A DNA stretch of 29,577 nucleotides, from assembly GCA_934552695.1 (NCBI GenBank), contig CAKTER010000002.1, positions 1-29,577 of the forward strand, written 5' to 3'. Made by a program: the position numbers and the translations under genes. Positions 1 to 9,071 of the stretch are shown here, one piece after another (within the stretch, counting starts at the first letter, position 1; each line of letters starts with the position of its first letter). This stretch comes from an uncultured Eubacteriales bacterium. GTDB taxonomy: Bacteria; Bacillota; Clostridia; Lachnospirales; Anaerotignaceae. The notes under the pieces were generated by a model, which was given only the letters and a program-made list of their open reading frames with translations, made no database searches and had not been told where the DNA came from.

Positions 1-494
1 GCGATACCCATGGCCGGTTGGAGCGGGCGCAAACCGTTCTGGAACACTGGCGGCCCCGCATTCAGGGGCTGGTGCATTTGGGGGACTTTGACCGGGACGG
101 GGAAGCGCTGCAAAGGCTGGCCCCGGAATTGCCCCTGTACGTTGTGCGGGGGAACAACGATTTGGCCGGGAGGGCCCCGCTGGAACAGGTGGTCACGCAG
201 GAGGGGCATACCTTATTTATGGCCCACGGCAACCGGCAACGGGTGTATACCGGGCTGGATTGGCTGGGGTATGCGGCAGAGGCCGCCGGGGCCGAGGTGG
301 CGTTGTTTGGGCATACCCACGCCCCGGTGCAGACAGAGCTGGGGGGCATTTTGTTTTTAAATCCGGGGAGCTTAAGCGCACCCCGCAGCAGCGCCGGGCC
401 CACCTTTGCCACGCTGGAGCTGGAAGCAGGGCAGCCGCCCCGGGGGACAGTATGGCAGTATGTGCCCGGTAGCCCCGGCGTGCCCTTGGGGTGA
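1..494 (+). CDS. YfcE/MJ0936-type metallophosphoesterase, 5' truncated by window edge
   Basis: The reading frame is open from base 3 and starts with Asp-Thr-His-Gly, the second to fifth residues of the SDTHG metal-binding motif that opens these phosphodiesterases. Only a short N-terminal piece is therefore missing. Further family motifs follow: GDFD about 20 residues in, GNND about 45 residues in (the GNxD-type motif), and GHTHAP near residue 100, the last metal-binding His motif. A short C-terminal tail after NPGS completes the usual small single-domain enzyme. Members are metal-dependent phosphodiesterases acting in the cytosol; the natural substrate cannot be read from sequence. Methionine codons downstream of the SDTHG motif are not the true start. 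Family assignment is confident; substrate is unknown. Confidence 0.88.
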   Translation, partial: DTHGRLERAQTVLEHWRPRIQGLVHLGDFDRDGEALQRLAPELPLYVVRGNNDLAGRAPLEQVVTQEGHTLFMAHGNRQRVYTGLDWLGYAAEAAGAEVALFGHTHAPVQTELGGILFLNPGSLSAPRSSAGPTFATLELEAGQPPRGTVWQYVPGSPGVPLG

Positions 495-530
495 AGATGG
501 TTCCGGGAGCGGTAAAATGTTGGAAAGGGC

Positions 531-559
531 TTGACGGATACGGAAAAACGGGTTATAAT
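531..559 (+). promoter_or_regulatory. Promoter of the tRNA cluster
   Basis: TTGACG at 531-536 and a perfect TATAAT at 554-559 are separated by 17 bp. Predicted initiation is near 566, a few bases before the first tRNA at 571. It reads as a strong vegetative sigma-70/SigA promoter. Confidence 0.85.
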
Positions 560-570
560 GATTCCGTTGT

Positions 571-644
<74 letters not shown>

Positions 645-653
645 TTCCGTTAT

Positions 654-734
654 GCGGATGTGGCGGAATGGCAGACGCGCTGGACTTAGAATCCAGTTCT
701 TTCGGGAGTGCAGGTTCAAGTCCTGTCATCCGCA
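654..734 (+). tRNA. tRNA-Leu(TAG)
   Basis: Class II tRNA. Acceptor GCGGATG at 654-660 pairs with CATCCGC at 727-733, the anticodon loop is CTTAGAA (TAG), and there is a long variable arm TTCTTTCGGGAG. CCA is not encoded. It is only ten bases after tRNA-Arg, so the two are co-transcribed. Confidence 0.95.
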
Positions 735-739
735 GGTAT

Positions 740-810
740 GCAGGTGTAGTTTAGTGGTAAAACATCAGCTTCCCAAGCTGAGGTTGTGGGTTCGATTCCC
801 ATCACCTGCT
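740..810 (+). tRNA. tRNA-Gly(CCC)
   Basis: Acceptor GCAGGTG at 740-746 pairs with CACCTGC at the 3' end. The anticodon stem TCAGC/GCTGA encloses loop TTCCCAA, giving anticodon CCC. The T loop is TTCGATT. It is the last tRNA of the cluster. Confidence 0.94.
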
Positions 811-815
811 TTACA

Positions 816-855
816 AAGACCCAGGTTGTTCAAAAAGCGACCTTGGGTCTTTTCT
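816..855 (+). terminator. Rho-independent terminator after the tRNA cluster
   Basis: AAGACCCAGG at 816-825 pairs, with one bulge, with CCTTGGGTCTT at 841-851, and the stem runs into TTTTCTT. It lies six bases after the last tRNA. The stretch from 856 to the next start at 1011 shows no further recognisable element apart from the ribosome binding site. Confidence 0.85.
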
Positions 856-1010
856 TGTTAAAGGGGCCGAAAGCCGGAAAACATGTGGGAATCTTCCGTT
901 CCGACAGGCCGGGGGGACTGCCGGGGGAAGGGGCCCGGCGGGCGAGACCGGAGAACCGAAGCCGGGGCAGGCCGAGGAAGCGGTTATCAAAGCAGAAAGG
1001 AAGGACAACG

Positions 1011-1757
1011 ATGGGAGAGCAAACCCGAGGGCTGAGCGCCAATGCGCTGAAAGGCATTGCCATTGCGGCTATGACGGCCGACCATGTGGCTTGGTGGCTG
1101 TTTCCCGGTTATGCCCGGGGCCTTGCCCCGCTGCTGCTGCATCTGCTGGGGCGGCTGACCTGTCCCATTATGTGCTATTTTATTGCCGAGGGCTTTTTCC
1201 GCACCCATGATGTGCGAAAATACACGGCCCGGCTGTTTTTGTTTGCCCTGCTGTCCCATGTCCCCTACCGGCTGACCTCGATGCCCCCGGGGGACTGGGC
1301 GTATCTGCTGCCTTTTTCTGGGGGCGGGCTGCTGAACCAGACCAGCGTGATGTGGTCGCTGGCCTGGGGGCTGGTGATGCTGCGGATTGCCTACGATGAC
1401 CGGTTTAGCGGGGCGGCCAAGGCGATTTTGACGGTGCTGATTTGTCTGGCGGCCCTGCCGGCAGATTGGAGTTGCATTGCCTCCCTGTGCATTTTGGCCC
1501 TGGGCACCAACCGGGGCAAGCCCCGGCAGCAGGTTTTGTGGTGCCTGCTGTACGTGGGCTTGTACGTTTTGGTGTATTGCCTGGCTATGGACGTGGTGTA
1601 TGGGCTGCTTCAGCTGGGGGTGTTTTGGGCAGCGCCCCTGTTGGCCCGGTATAACGGGCAGCGGGGCCGGGGCGGCCGGGCGGCCCGGTGGCTGTTTTAC
1701 GGATACTACCCGCTGCACCTGCTGGCCATCGGCCTGGTGCGGCTGGCAGGCCGGTAG
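1011..1757 (+). CDS. TraX family integral membrane protein
   Basis: A 248-residue protein starting at ATG 1011 after a GAAAGGAAGGA ribosome binding site; upstream in-frame codons run into the tRNA terminator and are not used. The N-terminal part (LSANALKGIAIAAMTADHVAWW, broken here by a membrane segment around residues 14-30) has the layout of TraX proteins: a start-proximal hydrophobic helix with a DH pair, then GRLTCPIMCYFIAEGFFRTHD. Roughly six to seven hydrophobic segments follow. TraX is known from F plasmids, where it acetylates F-pilin. Chromosomal homologues are common in Firmicutes and are of uncertain, probably acyltransferase-like, function. There are no conjugation genes nearby, so no transfer role is implied. 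Confidence 0.8.
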   Translation: MGEQTRGLSANALKGIAIAAMTADHVAWWLFPGYARGLAPLLLHLLGRLTCPIMCYFIAEGFFRTHDVRKYTARLFLFALLSHVPYRLTSMPPGDWAYLLPFSGGGLLNQTSVMWSLAWGLVMLRIAYDDRFSGAAKAILTVLICLAALPADWSCIASLCILALGTNRGKPRQQVLWCLLYVGLYVLVYCLAMDVVYGLLQLGVFWAAPLLARYNGQRGRGGRAARWLFYGYYPLHLLAIGLVRLAGR

Positions 1758-1780
1758 GAGTGCGGAAAAAGGAGGAAGCT

Positions 1781-2317
1781 ATGGCAGAGATTGTGATTTG
1801 GATGGGCAGTCCCCGGCCAAAGGGGAGCACGGCCCAACTGGCGGAGGCGGTGGCCCGGGGGGCGGCGGAGCGGCATACGGTGGAGCTTGTCCCCCTTGCC
1901 CAACGGCAAATTGCTCCCTGTGTGGGCTGCAATACCTGCCAGACCCGGCCGGGGCACCGCTGCTTCCGGCAAGACGACATGGAAGCCTTGTATGCCGGGC
2001 TGGAGGAGGCCGAAACCCTGGTGATTGCTTCGCCGGTATACTTTTATGGGATAAGCGCCCAGATGAAAGCGGCAGTGGACCGGCTCCATACCCCAAGGCG
2101 GGACGGGTTTTCCCTTCAAAAGCTGGCGTTGGTGCTGGTGGGCGGGGCCAGCCTGCCGGAGCTGTTTGACCCCATCCTCCTGCAATACGATATGATTTTG
2201 CGCTATTTTGGATTAAAGGACGCCGGGCGGGTGCTGGTGCGGAGCGTGCGGGAGCCCGAGGATTTGGCGGGGCATCCGGCGCTGGCGGAGGCGTTCCGGC
2301 TGGGACAAGGCCTGTAA
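1781..2317 (+). CDS. Flavodoxin-like NAD(P)H-dependent FMN reductase family protein
   Basis: A 178-residue protein starting at ATG 1781, eight bases after GGAGGAAG. The N-terminus has the flavodoxin fold pattern: a first beta strand (IVIWMG) followed by the FMN phosphate loop GSPRPKGST at about residues 9-17. CVGCNTCQ at about residues 47-54 resembles the Cys-containing site of iron-sulfur flavoproteins and related multimeric flavodoxins. VIASPVYFYGISAQMKAAVDR is the family's conserved second flavin-binding segment. Only 23 bases separate it from the TraX gene, suggesting one transcript. Likely a cytosolic flavin-dependent oxidoreductase; the physiological substrate is not evident. It may share redox function with the polyferredoxin downstream. 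Confidence 0.85.
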   Translation: MAEIVIWMGSPRPKGSTAQLAEAVARGAAERHTVELVPLAQRQIAPCVGCNTCQTRPGHRCFRQDDMEALYAGLEEAETLVIASPVYFYGISAQMKAAVDRLHTPRRDGFSLQKLALVLVGGASLPELFDPILLQYDMILRYFGLKDAGRVLVRSVREPEDLAGHPALAEAFRLGQGL

Positions 2318-2348
2318 AACGGGCCGGCCTTTGCTCTTTTACCTATTC

Positions 2349-2377
2349 TTTACAGGGTAACGCTGTAAAATTTATAA
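2349..2377 (+). promoter_or_regulatory. Promoter with overlapping inverted repeat upstream of the polyferredoxin gene
   Basis: TTTACA at 2349-2354 and TTATAA at 2372-2377 are 17 bp apart. The -35 box is part of a perfect inverted repeat, TTTACAG (2349-2355) and CTGTAAA (2363-2369), separated by 7 bp. The dyad could be an operator for a dimeric repressor; which regulator is unknown. Confidence 0.55.
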
Positions 2378-2414
2378 AAACGGTGTACACTGGAGCCAAA
2401 AAGGGGGGCAAAGG

Positions 2415-3245
2415 ATGAAGCCAAAAAAGAATTGGCTGCCGGTGCTGCTGTTTTTGGTGTTCGAAGCGGTAGCGGTGCTACTGTGGCAGACCCGGGAGAA
2501 TGGATTCTATCTTTTTAATTTCAGCTACATCGGCGGCTGTTTGGCGGTGGGAACGGCGTTGTTTGCCGCAGGGAGGCCCTGGGCCCGGCACTTTGTCCAG
2601 CTGGCGATAGGCGGCTATATGCTGGTATATTTGGGGCTTATCTCCCGGGAAAATATGCAGATGGAGGGGTTTTGGTACTACCTGTTTTCGGGGGTGTTCG
2701 AGGCGGCTACCATCCACTATGCTGTGGCCAAAATAGTTGGCCCGCTGCTGTTTGGCCGGGGCTGGTGCGGCTATGCCTGCTGGACAGCCATGGTGCTGGA
2801 TTTTTTGCCTTACCGGCAGCCCCAAAAACCCCGGAAAAAGGGGCTTGGGGTGCTACGGTATGGGATGTTTGCCCTGTCTTTGGCATTGGCGCTGGGAGTG
2901 CTGCGCCTCCCCCGGGCCGGACAGGAAACCGCTATGTTTCGTCTGTTTTTGGCGGGGAACGCCCTGTACTACGGGCTGGGGATTGGGCTGGCCTTTGCCC
3001 TGCGGGATAACCGGGCGTTTTGCAAATACTTGTGTCCGGTAACGGTGTTTTTAAAGCCCGCCAGCTATTTTTCGTTGGTGCGAATCCATTGCGACGAAGG
3101 CCGCTGCGTCCACTGCGGCAAGTGCCTGCGGGTCTGCCCCATGGATGTGGAGGTGAACCGGGAAAGCCGGAAGCGGAAAAACGGGACGGAGTGTATTTTG
3201 TGCGGGGCGTGCACCCGGGCGTGTCCGGTCAAAGCGCTGCGCTGA
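2415..3245 (+). CDS. Membrane-bound 4Fe-4S polyferredoxin (NapH/YccM-like)
   Basis: 276 residues starting at ATG 2415 after a GGGGGGCAAAGG ribosome binding site. About five hydrophobic segments occupy residues 8-195. GRGWCGYACW near residue 115 and FCKYLCPVT near residue 205 are the paired Cys motifs typical of the NapH/NosR/YccM membrane polyferredoxins. The C-terminal third carries two classical 4Fe-4S ferredoxin motifs, CVHCGKCLRVCP and CILCGACTRACP. Such proteins move electrons across or along the cytoplasmic membrane between quinones, flavoproteins and ferredoxins. No partner reductase is adjacent except the flavodoxin-like protein upstream, so the electron donor and acceptor are unknown. 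It has its own promoter. Confidence 0.85.
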   Translation: MKPKKNWLPVLLFLVFEAVAVLLWQTRENGFYLFNFSYIGGCLAVGTALFAAGRPWARHFVQLAIGGYMLVYLGLISRENMQMEGFWYYLFSGVFEAATIHYAVAKIVGPLLFGRGWCGYACWTAMVLDFLPYRQPQKPRKKGLGVLRYGMFALSLALALGVLRLPRAGQETAMFRLFLAGNALYYGLGIGLAFALRDNRAFCKYLCPVTVFLKPASYFSLVRIHCDEGRCVHCGKCLRVCPMDVEVNRESRKRKNGTECILCGACTRACPVKALR

Positions 3246-3337
3246 CCAGTTCGGAGAGGGCGGCAAAAGGAAGAAACCTGTGGAGGCCGGCTGCTTTCGG
3301 TGCTGCGGTAGGCTTAACAGGATAAGACAAACGAAAA

Positions 3338-3377
3338 GCAAAAGACCGTTTCTCTCAAAGGGAGAAGCGGTCTTTTG
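3338..3377. terminator. Bidirectional terminator between convergent genes
   Basis: AAAAGACCGTTTCTC and GAGAAGCGGTCTTTT form a long near-perfect stem with T-rich sequence on both sides. It lies between the polyferredoxin gene on the plus strand and the SLH protein gene on the minus strand and can end both transcripts. Next to the SLH stop, a second GC-rich hairpin at about 3440-3462 may assist. Confidence 0.8.
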
Positions 3378-3471
3378 GCTTGGATACGGAATCAGGAACC
3401 GGAGGGCTCCGTTTTGGTTAAAAGGGCCCTTGGGAAAGGGAGCCCCTTCCCGGAGGGGGCTTTGCAATAAT

Positions 3472-6400
3472 TTACACGGTGGGTGCCGCTGCCGGCATGA
3501 CGCAGCGGTACAGGAAGGTCACAATCTCCGCCCGGGTGCAGGGGGCGTGGGGGGTAAACCGGCTATCGCCTGTTCCGGCGGCAATCCCCTGTGCGGCCGC
3601 CCAGTGGATGGCGGCGGCATAGTAGGCCTGAGGCTCCACATCGGCAAAGCCGGCGGCTTTTTCGGTGGCCGGGCTGTTTTTCCACCGCCACAGCAGGCTG
3701 ACGATCTGGCCCCGGGTACAGGGCGCCTCCGGGCTAAACGTGGTAGCAGAGGTGCCGGACAAAATGCCTTGTTCGGTAGCCCACAGTACCGCCGACCGGT
3801 AGTAGCTGCCGGCGGGAACGTCGGTAAAGGGCAGCTCCCGGGTTTGCGGGGCCGGGGAACCGGCCGCCCGCCACAGGAAGGTAACGGCCTGGGCCCGGGT
3901 GCAGGGCTGGTCGGGGCCAAAGGCCTGGGGCGCTATCCCGGCGGCGATGTTTTGCTCCAGGGCCCACCGAAGAGCCTCATAATAGTAGCTACCGGCGGGG
4001 ACGTCGGCAAAGGGCAGGGCTTCCGGCGGGGTTTCGGTTTCGCCGGGTTCCGGCTGAGCCGGGGGCTGGGGAACAAAGCTGCCGCTAACGGTGACCGGCC
4101 GGTTGGGCATGGGGAAGGTGAAGCGGTTAGCTGCGGCCTCGGTCAGGGGCACAGAACGTCCGGCACTGTCCAAAACGGTCAAACCGTCCAGCTGGTAGCC
4201 CTTGTGGGGCTGAATGGTCAAAGTGATGACCGACCCCGCCGGGCTTTGCTTCCGGCTGGCGGTGATGGTCCCGTGTTCGGCGGGGGTTAGCGTGATGGCG
4301 TAGGTAGGAATGCTGCCGCCACCGCCGTCCCCCGGCTCCGACGGCTGGGTGACGGTAATCGCCACCGTGTCGGTAAAGGTTTGGCCGTTTTCGGTGTAGG
4401 AAATTTCAATCCGGGTATCCTGTTCCGTCAGGGCGCCTGCCGGGGTATAGGCGTAGCCGGTGACCGGGGCGCTGGTCTGGTCGCTGTAGGTGGCGGTGAC
4501 CTCCATCCCCTTGGGGTCAAAGACCTGCCCTGCCCGATAATCGGTTTTGGCGGGCGGTTGGGTTATGGAAATCCCGGTGAGCACCGGGGCCTCGGTAACG
4601 GTAATGGCCTGGGTGGTGCTTTGGGTCGTGCCCTTTTCGGCATAGACGATGGTGACCTCCGTATCGTCCAGCGACAGGGGATCCGGGGTCATGGTCAGCT
4701 TGTGCAGGGGCAAGACCCGCTGGGTGTCGTCGTTGTAAGTGGCCGTGACCTCCATGCCGGTGGGGTCGAAGGAATCCCCGGGGTGATAGGCGGTTTGGTA
4801 GGGCTCGGCGGTGACGGCAATGCGCTCCAGCAGGTTGGTTTTTTCCGTTACAGTAAAGGTAAGGGCAAAGCTTTGGGCAAGCAGCGCCCCGTCCTCGTCG
4901 GCAACGGTGACGGTAGCCTCGTAGGTGCCTATCGGCAGGTCGGCCGCCGGGTACACCGTAAAGCTTTGGGTGCTGCCGGAATCGGTGAGGGCGGTGAGAG
5001 TCTCGGTGCTGAGGACAAACGCCTCGGGCGATGTGCCGCCCAGACTTACGGTCAGAGTACCGGGATCGGCATTGCCGGTAGTGGTACCAGTAGCTGTGAC
5101 TTCCGGGGCCACATCGTAGGTTTCTATCGCAGAAAGGGCCACGGTGGTATCCACCGGGGACAGGGCAATGCCGGTCACGGTCTGGTCGAAGGCGGGAATT
5201 TCCAGCTGTACCGCCGGGCTGGCGGCATAGTTGGTGCTGGCCTGGAACCGGACGTAGTAACGGCCGGGGGCCAAATCGGGCACCGTGGTGCCTTCGCAGG
5301 CGGTATAGGGGCCGTTGGGATCGGCGGCCCACTCCATGTCGTAGGTGGTGCCGGTAATTTGCCCGTCGCTGCTATCGGCCGCCGTGGGGGCTACAATGCC
5401 CAGCCCGGCCGGGGGCTCTTGGGGCAGAGGGGCAATCTCCCAGTCGAAAGTACGGGCGCCGGTGCTGCCGCCGGCCCAAACGTAGCGGCCTACCAGCGTG
5501 GCCGTGGCAGTATGGGTACCGGCGTCGGTAGCGGTGTTCCCTGTGAGGGTATAGCCTACTCCCGGCAATACGCCGGTTTGGGTCTGGCCGTTAAACACCA
5601 GCCCGGTGACGATCGCAGGTTCCTCGGCATACCGGGGTGTGGTGTCCTCTTTAAAGGTGCCGGTGACCACCACGGTGCTGTTGGGCATGGTGAACCGGTT
5701 GTTTTGGATGGGGTAGTTCTGATAGTTGTCCTGATACTTGTATCGCACCGTCAGGGTATCCAGCACCCAGCCCTCGTTGGGGGTGACCTGAACGGTCACT
5801 TCCTCCCCGGCCTGAGCGGTCGTCGGGGTGGTGGTGACGGTGCCGGGGTTCAATTCGTAAGGCAGGGCCTGGGTCTCGATGCCCAGGGGTGCTCCCGGGG
5901 TGGTGTCGAACCACCAGTTCCCCTTCACGATGGTATCGGCCGTGAACACGGTATCGGTAGTGACCTTATTCATCATGGCATTGCCCCGATACCAGCAGTC
6001 GAAGATGAACCCGGGGCGCTGGGGGGTGGGCACGCTGGCCAGCCGCCCGTTTTTCCCAGTGGTCATGGTATAGCTGCCGGTTTGGCCGTCGATGCTGGCC
6101 CCGTTGCGCAGCAGAAAGGTAATGGTGTACCGGGGGGCGTCGGCGGGGTAGGGGTCTACGTCGGTGATTTCAAAATAGGTAAATTGGTCGTCGGTGGGGA
6201 TCGCAAAGTTCCCCTCGGTGTAGTCGCCGGTGGGGCTGGTGCGCCACCAATAGGGAGCAGCGTCATCCGCCACCGAAAAGCCCTTCAGGGAGAGCAGGAT
6301 ATTGGAATTGTCCAAAATCAGAGTGCCGCTCTGGTAGCAAAGGTTCCCCAGGGAGGAGGCACTGCCCAGAGCGTAAGAGTTGTTGGCGGTAAAAATCGTT

Positions 6401-9000
6401 AGCTTGCCCGGCCCGGTGAGGGTGATGGTGCTGTCGTTTTGGTTTTGCAGGGCAACGCCATAGGCTCTGGTGCTTGCCTCCCCCTGGGCGGTGATCGCCG
6501 TAGCACTCTGGTCGATGGAGTTGTTGCCCACCAGACGGAGGGTCAGGTTCCCGGTGCTGCGAATGGCCCCATAGGCATTCAAGTCATAATTTCGGGGCGG
6601 GAAGATTACGGCGTTGTCCAGGGTAAGGGTTTGGGTCGCAGCATCGTAGGAAGCCGTGCCCCGCCGGGTGGAGTGGGTGATGTTTTCGGCGTTTTGGCTA
6701 TGGGCCTGCATCAGATTGACAGCCGCCGGATGGGTGGCTTCCGAGCCTTCCAAAACCTGAATATATACCGTGAGGTCATAGTCGTTATAGTCCCGGCAGC
6801 CGGTAACAGGAATCTTAAGCAGGGCGATTTTTTCGCTGGGCAGGCTGGTGATCCCCAATTTTTTCTGAACGGCGGGGAGGTACCAGCGGGCGCCGCCGGA
6901 CAGGGTGTAGGCCCCGTTTTCCAGCCGGTACAGGTAGAACGTGCCGGCTTCTTCGCTGATCAGCTCTTGCGGGGCGCCGCAAACGCCCCCGGCGGGAATA
7001 GGCAGGTCAACCAACGTGTAGGTGTACAGGCCGATATCCTCACTGGCATAGGCGGTGAGGGTGACCTCCCGCAGGCCCTGGGGCGGCTGGCCCTGCCCGA
7101 TGGTAAAGGCGGCCAGATTGGAATAAAGGCTGTCGGCCCGGACCCGGAACCGGTGGGTGCCGCCGGCGGCGGAGCCATCCTGAGAAAGCTGCAGGGTGTC
7201 GCCCTCCCAGCGGGGGGTGATCCCGTCGGGGGTATCGATTTGGGCCCCGGCCTCGTCAAAAAAGACCACGCTGCGGTCAGCGCTGGCGGCGGGGAAGGTG
7301 ACGGCAAAGGTGGAAACCGAAGGCTCGCCGGTAACGGCGTCCCCGGTTTGAGGGCCTACGGTCAAGGTGCCGTCGGCAGAAAACAGCCGGAAGCGGAATT
7401 CCCTCTGATTTAAAATCTGCTCCGGAGAGAAGGGGATGTCGGCGCTGCCGCTATACACCTGGCCCTCAAATTCGATGAGCTGGTTTTCGCCCAGACCAAA
7501 GTTGACAGAGGAACGCAGGTTGGTGACGGTGCATTTTCCCTGCTCGTCGGGCGTGCCCAAGGTGGCAGTGCTCTCCTCAAAGGTCATCTGGTTGGCCGTT
7601 TTGTCGTAGCCCCGGGCCTCCCGGGTGGTGTAGGCGGCGGGCTGGCTGCTTTGGGCCAGGGCCTGGGCCAGGGCCTCGTCCAAAACAAAGGTCTGTGCCC
7701 GCTGCATCACCACATGAATGCGGGAGGTGTCGTTTTCCATCAGGGCGCTCAGGTTGGGAGGCAGGGCCTCCAGCGTATAGGTGCCGTCGGCGTTGGGGAT
7801 CGTCGCCTGCTTGCCTACGCCGTTGGTGTTGGTGATGGCAATGGTCTGGGGCTGATACAGGTCGTTTTGCGGGAAGGCAAAATCCAGGGAGGAGCCTACA
7901 TACAGCCGCCCCTCCACGCCGTAGTCCACGCTGCCGCCCTTGCCAGGGGTGATGGAAACGGCGGGAGCCAGAGAGTTATACAGGTCTACAGCCTGCCGCT
8001 CCGTCAGCCGGTCACCGTCGGGGGTGTAGAGCGCCAGGTCGGGGGCAAACAGCCGCCGGGATAAAAAGCAGTCCAGCAGGGTTACCCGGGCGCCGGCGTC
8101 CCGTTCGGGGCCACCGGGGATGTTGTTTTGCCAATAGCAAAACAGGGTGATGCCGGTGTTGGCGTTTAGGTCCCGCCGAATGACCCGCACCCGGGAGCGG
8201 ATGGGGTTGCCGTTGTCGTCGTGGGCCCGGCTGCCCCCAATGTCCTTGTAGGACTTGTTCAGCAGGGGGATGGTGCCGCTGACCTGGCTGGTGTTGGCAG
8301 TTAAAAAGTAGTCCAGCCCCAGGTTTACCAAAAATTCCTCGGAATAGGCGGTGGAACGGTAGCTGAGGAAGGGGTCGTTTTGGGTAAACCAGCCCATAAT
8401 GGTGCTTTTGTTGGTATCGCCAAAGCCGGAGACGTTTTGATAAATCAGCTCGTACTTTAGCCCCAGGTTGGGGATGGAAACGCCGGTGGCAAAGCTGCGC
8501 TCCTGCCGCCCGGTGCTCCAGCCGTGAGGGCCCACCAGCTTGGGTTGGTTATAGGCGGGATTTTCCAAAACCGGGTCGCTCCACCGGTGGGAGGTGCCGC
8601 CGGGCAAATAGCCTTCCAGCGTGTTGTAGCCGGTGGCCACGGCCCGCACATCGTAGAGGAACCGGGCGTCCTGCACCTCGGAGGTTTGGCTGAGGGCCAG
8701 CAGGGCGGCATCGGGACTGCCGTCGGCGTTTTGGCTGGCGACCATTTCCAGGTCTTGCCAATAGGCCTTGTCACCCCGGGTGTTGGGGTAAACGGGCTGC
8801 ACCACCAGTCCCAGTTGGTTGGCGGTTTGGGTGGTATCCCGCCAGCTGTTTTGCTTTACGGTGGAAAATGCATAGTTGGCGGCATAAGGGCCAGAATCGG
8901 CTGCCGCCGGAACCGAGGGCAGCAGCGAGACCCCCAAAATCAGGGCCAAGAGGGCGGCGCGGGGCCGCCGGACAGTCCGGAATGGATGGGTATGCTTCAT
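3472..9000 (-). CDS. Large SLH-domain surface protein with Ig-like and InlB-type repeats
   Basis: 1842 residues, ATG at 9000 preceded by AAAGGAGGTAACC. A signal peptide (basic start, hydrophobic core at about residues 15-33, cleavage after AAA near 34) marks export. The region up to about residue 780 is not recognised. Residues about 780-930 are Asn/Thr-rich with LTL and ITL strands, resembling beta-solenoid carbohydrate-binding-like modules of clostridial exoproteins. Then follow an InlB B-repeat-like module (about 935-1020), a divergent InlB-type repeat ending RFTMPNSTVVVTGTF, a cadherin/MBG-like segment, two bacterial Ig-like group 3 modules (FDPTGMEVTATY and FDPKGMEVTATY), another divergent InlB-type repeat, and a linker. 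Three SLH domains close the protein, each with FADV/FTDV and CTRxxxV motifs; these normally bind pyruvylated secondary wall polymer. Likely an adhesin or surface-bound enzyme; no catalytic domain is recognised. Confidence 0.85.
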   Translation of the reverse strand: MKHTHPFRTVRRPRAALLALILGVSLLPSVPAAADSGPYAANYAFSTVKQNSWRDTTQTANQLGLVVQPVYPNTRGDKAYWQDLEMVASQNADGSPDAALLALSQTSEVQDARFLYDVRAVATGYNTLEGYLPGGTSHRWSDPVLENPAYNQPKLVGPHGWSTGRQERSFATGVSIPNLGLKYELIYQNVSGFGDTNKSTIMGWFTQNDPFLSYRSTAYSEEFLVNLGLDYFLTANTSQVSGTIPLLNKSYKDIGGSRAHDDNGNPIRSRVRVIRRDLNANTGITLFCYWQNNIPGGPERDAGARVTLLDCFLSRRLFAPDLALYTPDGDRLTERQAVDLYNSLAPAVSITPGKGGSVDYGVEGRLYVGSSLDFAFPQNDLYQPQTIAITNTNGVGKQATIPNADGTYTLEALPPNLSALMENDTSRIHVVMQRAQTFVLDEALAQALAQSSQPAAYTTREARGYDKTANQMTFEESTATLGTPDEQGKCTVTNLRSSVNFGLGENQLIEFEGQVYSGSADIPFSPEQILNQREFRFRLFSADGTLTVGPQTGDAVTGEPSVSTFAVTFPAASADRSVVFFDEAGAQIDTPDGITPRWEGDTLQLSQDGSAAGGTHRFRVRADSLYSNLAAFTIGQGQPPQGLREVTLTAYASEDIGLYTYTLVDLPIPAGGVCGAPQELISEEAGTFYLYRLENGAYTLSGGARWYLPAVQKKLGITSLPSEKIALLKIPVTGCRDYNDYDLTVYIQVLEGSEATHPAAVNLMQAHSQNAENITHSTRRGTASYDAATQTLTLDNAVIFPPRNYDLNAYGAIRSTGNLTLRLVGNNSIDQSATAITAQGEASTRAYGVALQNQNDSTITLTGPGKLTIFTANNSYALGSASSLGNLCYQSGTLILDNSNILLSLKGFSVADDAAPYWWRTSPTGDYTEGNFAIPTDDQFTYFEITDVDPYPADAPRYTITFLLRNGASIDGQTGSYTMTTGKNGRLASVPTPQRPGFIFDCWYRGNAMMNKVTTDTVFTADTIVKGNWWFDTTPGAPLGIETQALPYELNPGTVTTTPTTAQAGEEVTVQVTPNEGWVLDTLTVRYKYQDNYQNYPIQNNRFTMPNSTVVVTGTFKEDTTPRYAEEPAIVTGLVFNGQTQTGVLPGVGYTLTGNTATDAGTHTATATLVGRYVWAGGSTGARTFDWEIAPLPQEPPAGLGIVAPTAADSSDGQITGTTYDMEWAADPNGPYTACEGTTVPDLAPGRYYVRFQASTNYAASPAVQLEIPAFDQTVTGIALSPVDTTVALSAIETYDVAPEVTATGTTTGNADPGTLTVSLGGTSPEAFVLSTETLTALTDSGSTQSFTVYPAADLPIGTYEATVTVADEDGALLAQSFALTFTVTEKTNLLERIAVTAEPYQTAYHPGDSFDPTGMEVTATYNDDTQRVLPLHKLTMTPDPLSLDDTEVTIVYAEKGTTQSTTQAITVTEAPVLTGISITQPPAKTDYRAGQVFDPKGMEVTATYSDQTSAPVTGYAYTPAGALTEQDTRIEISYTENGQTFTDTVAITVTQPSEPGDGGGGSIPTYAITLTPAEHGTITASRKQSPAGSVITLTIQPHKGYQLDGLTVLDSAGRSVPLTEAAANRFTFPMPNRPVTVSGSFVPQPPAQPEPGETETPPEALPFADVPAGSYYYEALRWALEQNIAAGIAPQAFGPDQPCTRAQAVTFLWRAAGSPAPQTRELPFTDVPAGSYYRSAVLWATEQGILSGTSATTFSPEAPCTRGQIVSLLWRWKNSPATEKAAGFADVEPQAYYAAAIHWAAAQGIAAGTGDSRFTPHAPCTRAEIVTFLYRCVMPAAAPTV

Positions 9001-9041
9001 GGTTACCTCCTTTGGTCGTCCGCAAAAAGATGGGAGCGCTT

Positions 9042-9071
9042 AAAAAACCCCGACAGACAGCCGGTCGGGGC
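9042..9071 (-). terminator. Terminator-like hairpin between response regulator and surface-protein genes
   Basis: On the minus strand CCCCGAC pairs with GTCGGGG around a nine-base loop and is followed by six T residues. It probably ends the kinase/regulator transcript. Only about 40 bp remain between it and the surface-protein start, with no visible -10 box in them. It may therefore sit inside that gene's leader. Confidence 0.75.

Noticed and set aside
4381..6402. Very long open frame on the plus strand inside the surface-protein gene
   Set aside because: It is antisense to a gene with signal peptide, SLH domains and a good ribosome binding site. Its Gly/Val-rich composition is the shadow of GC-rich codons, and it has no initiation signal.
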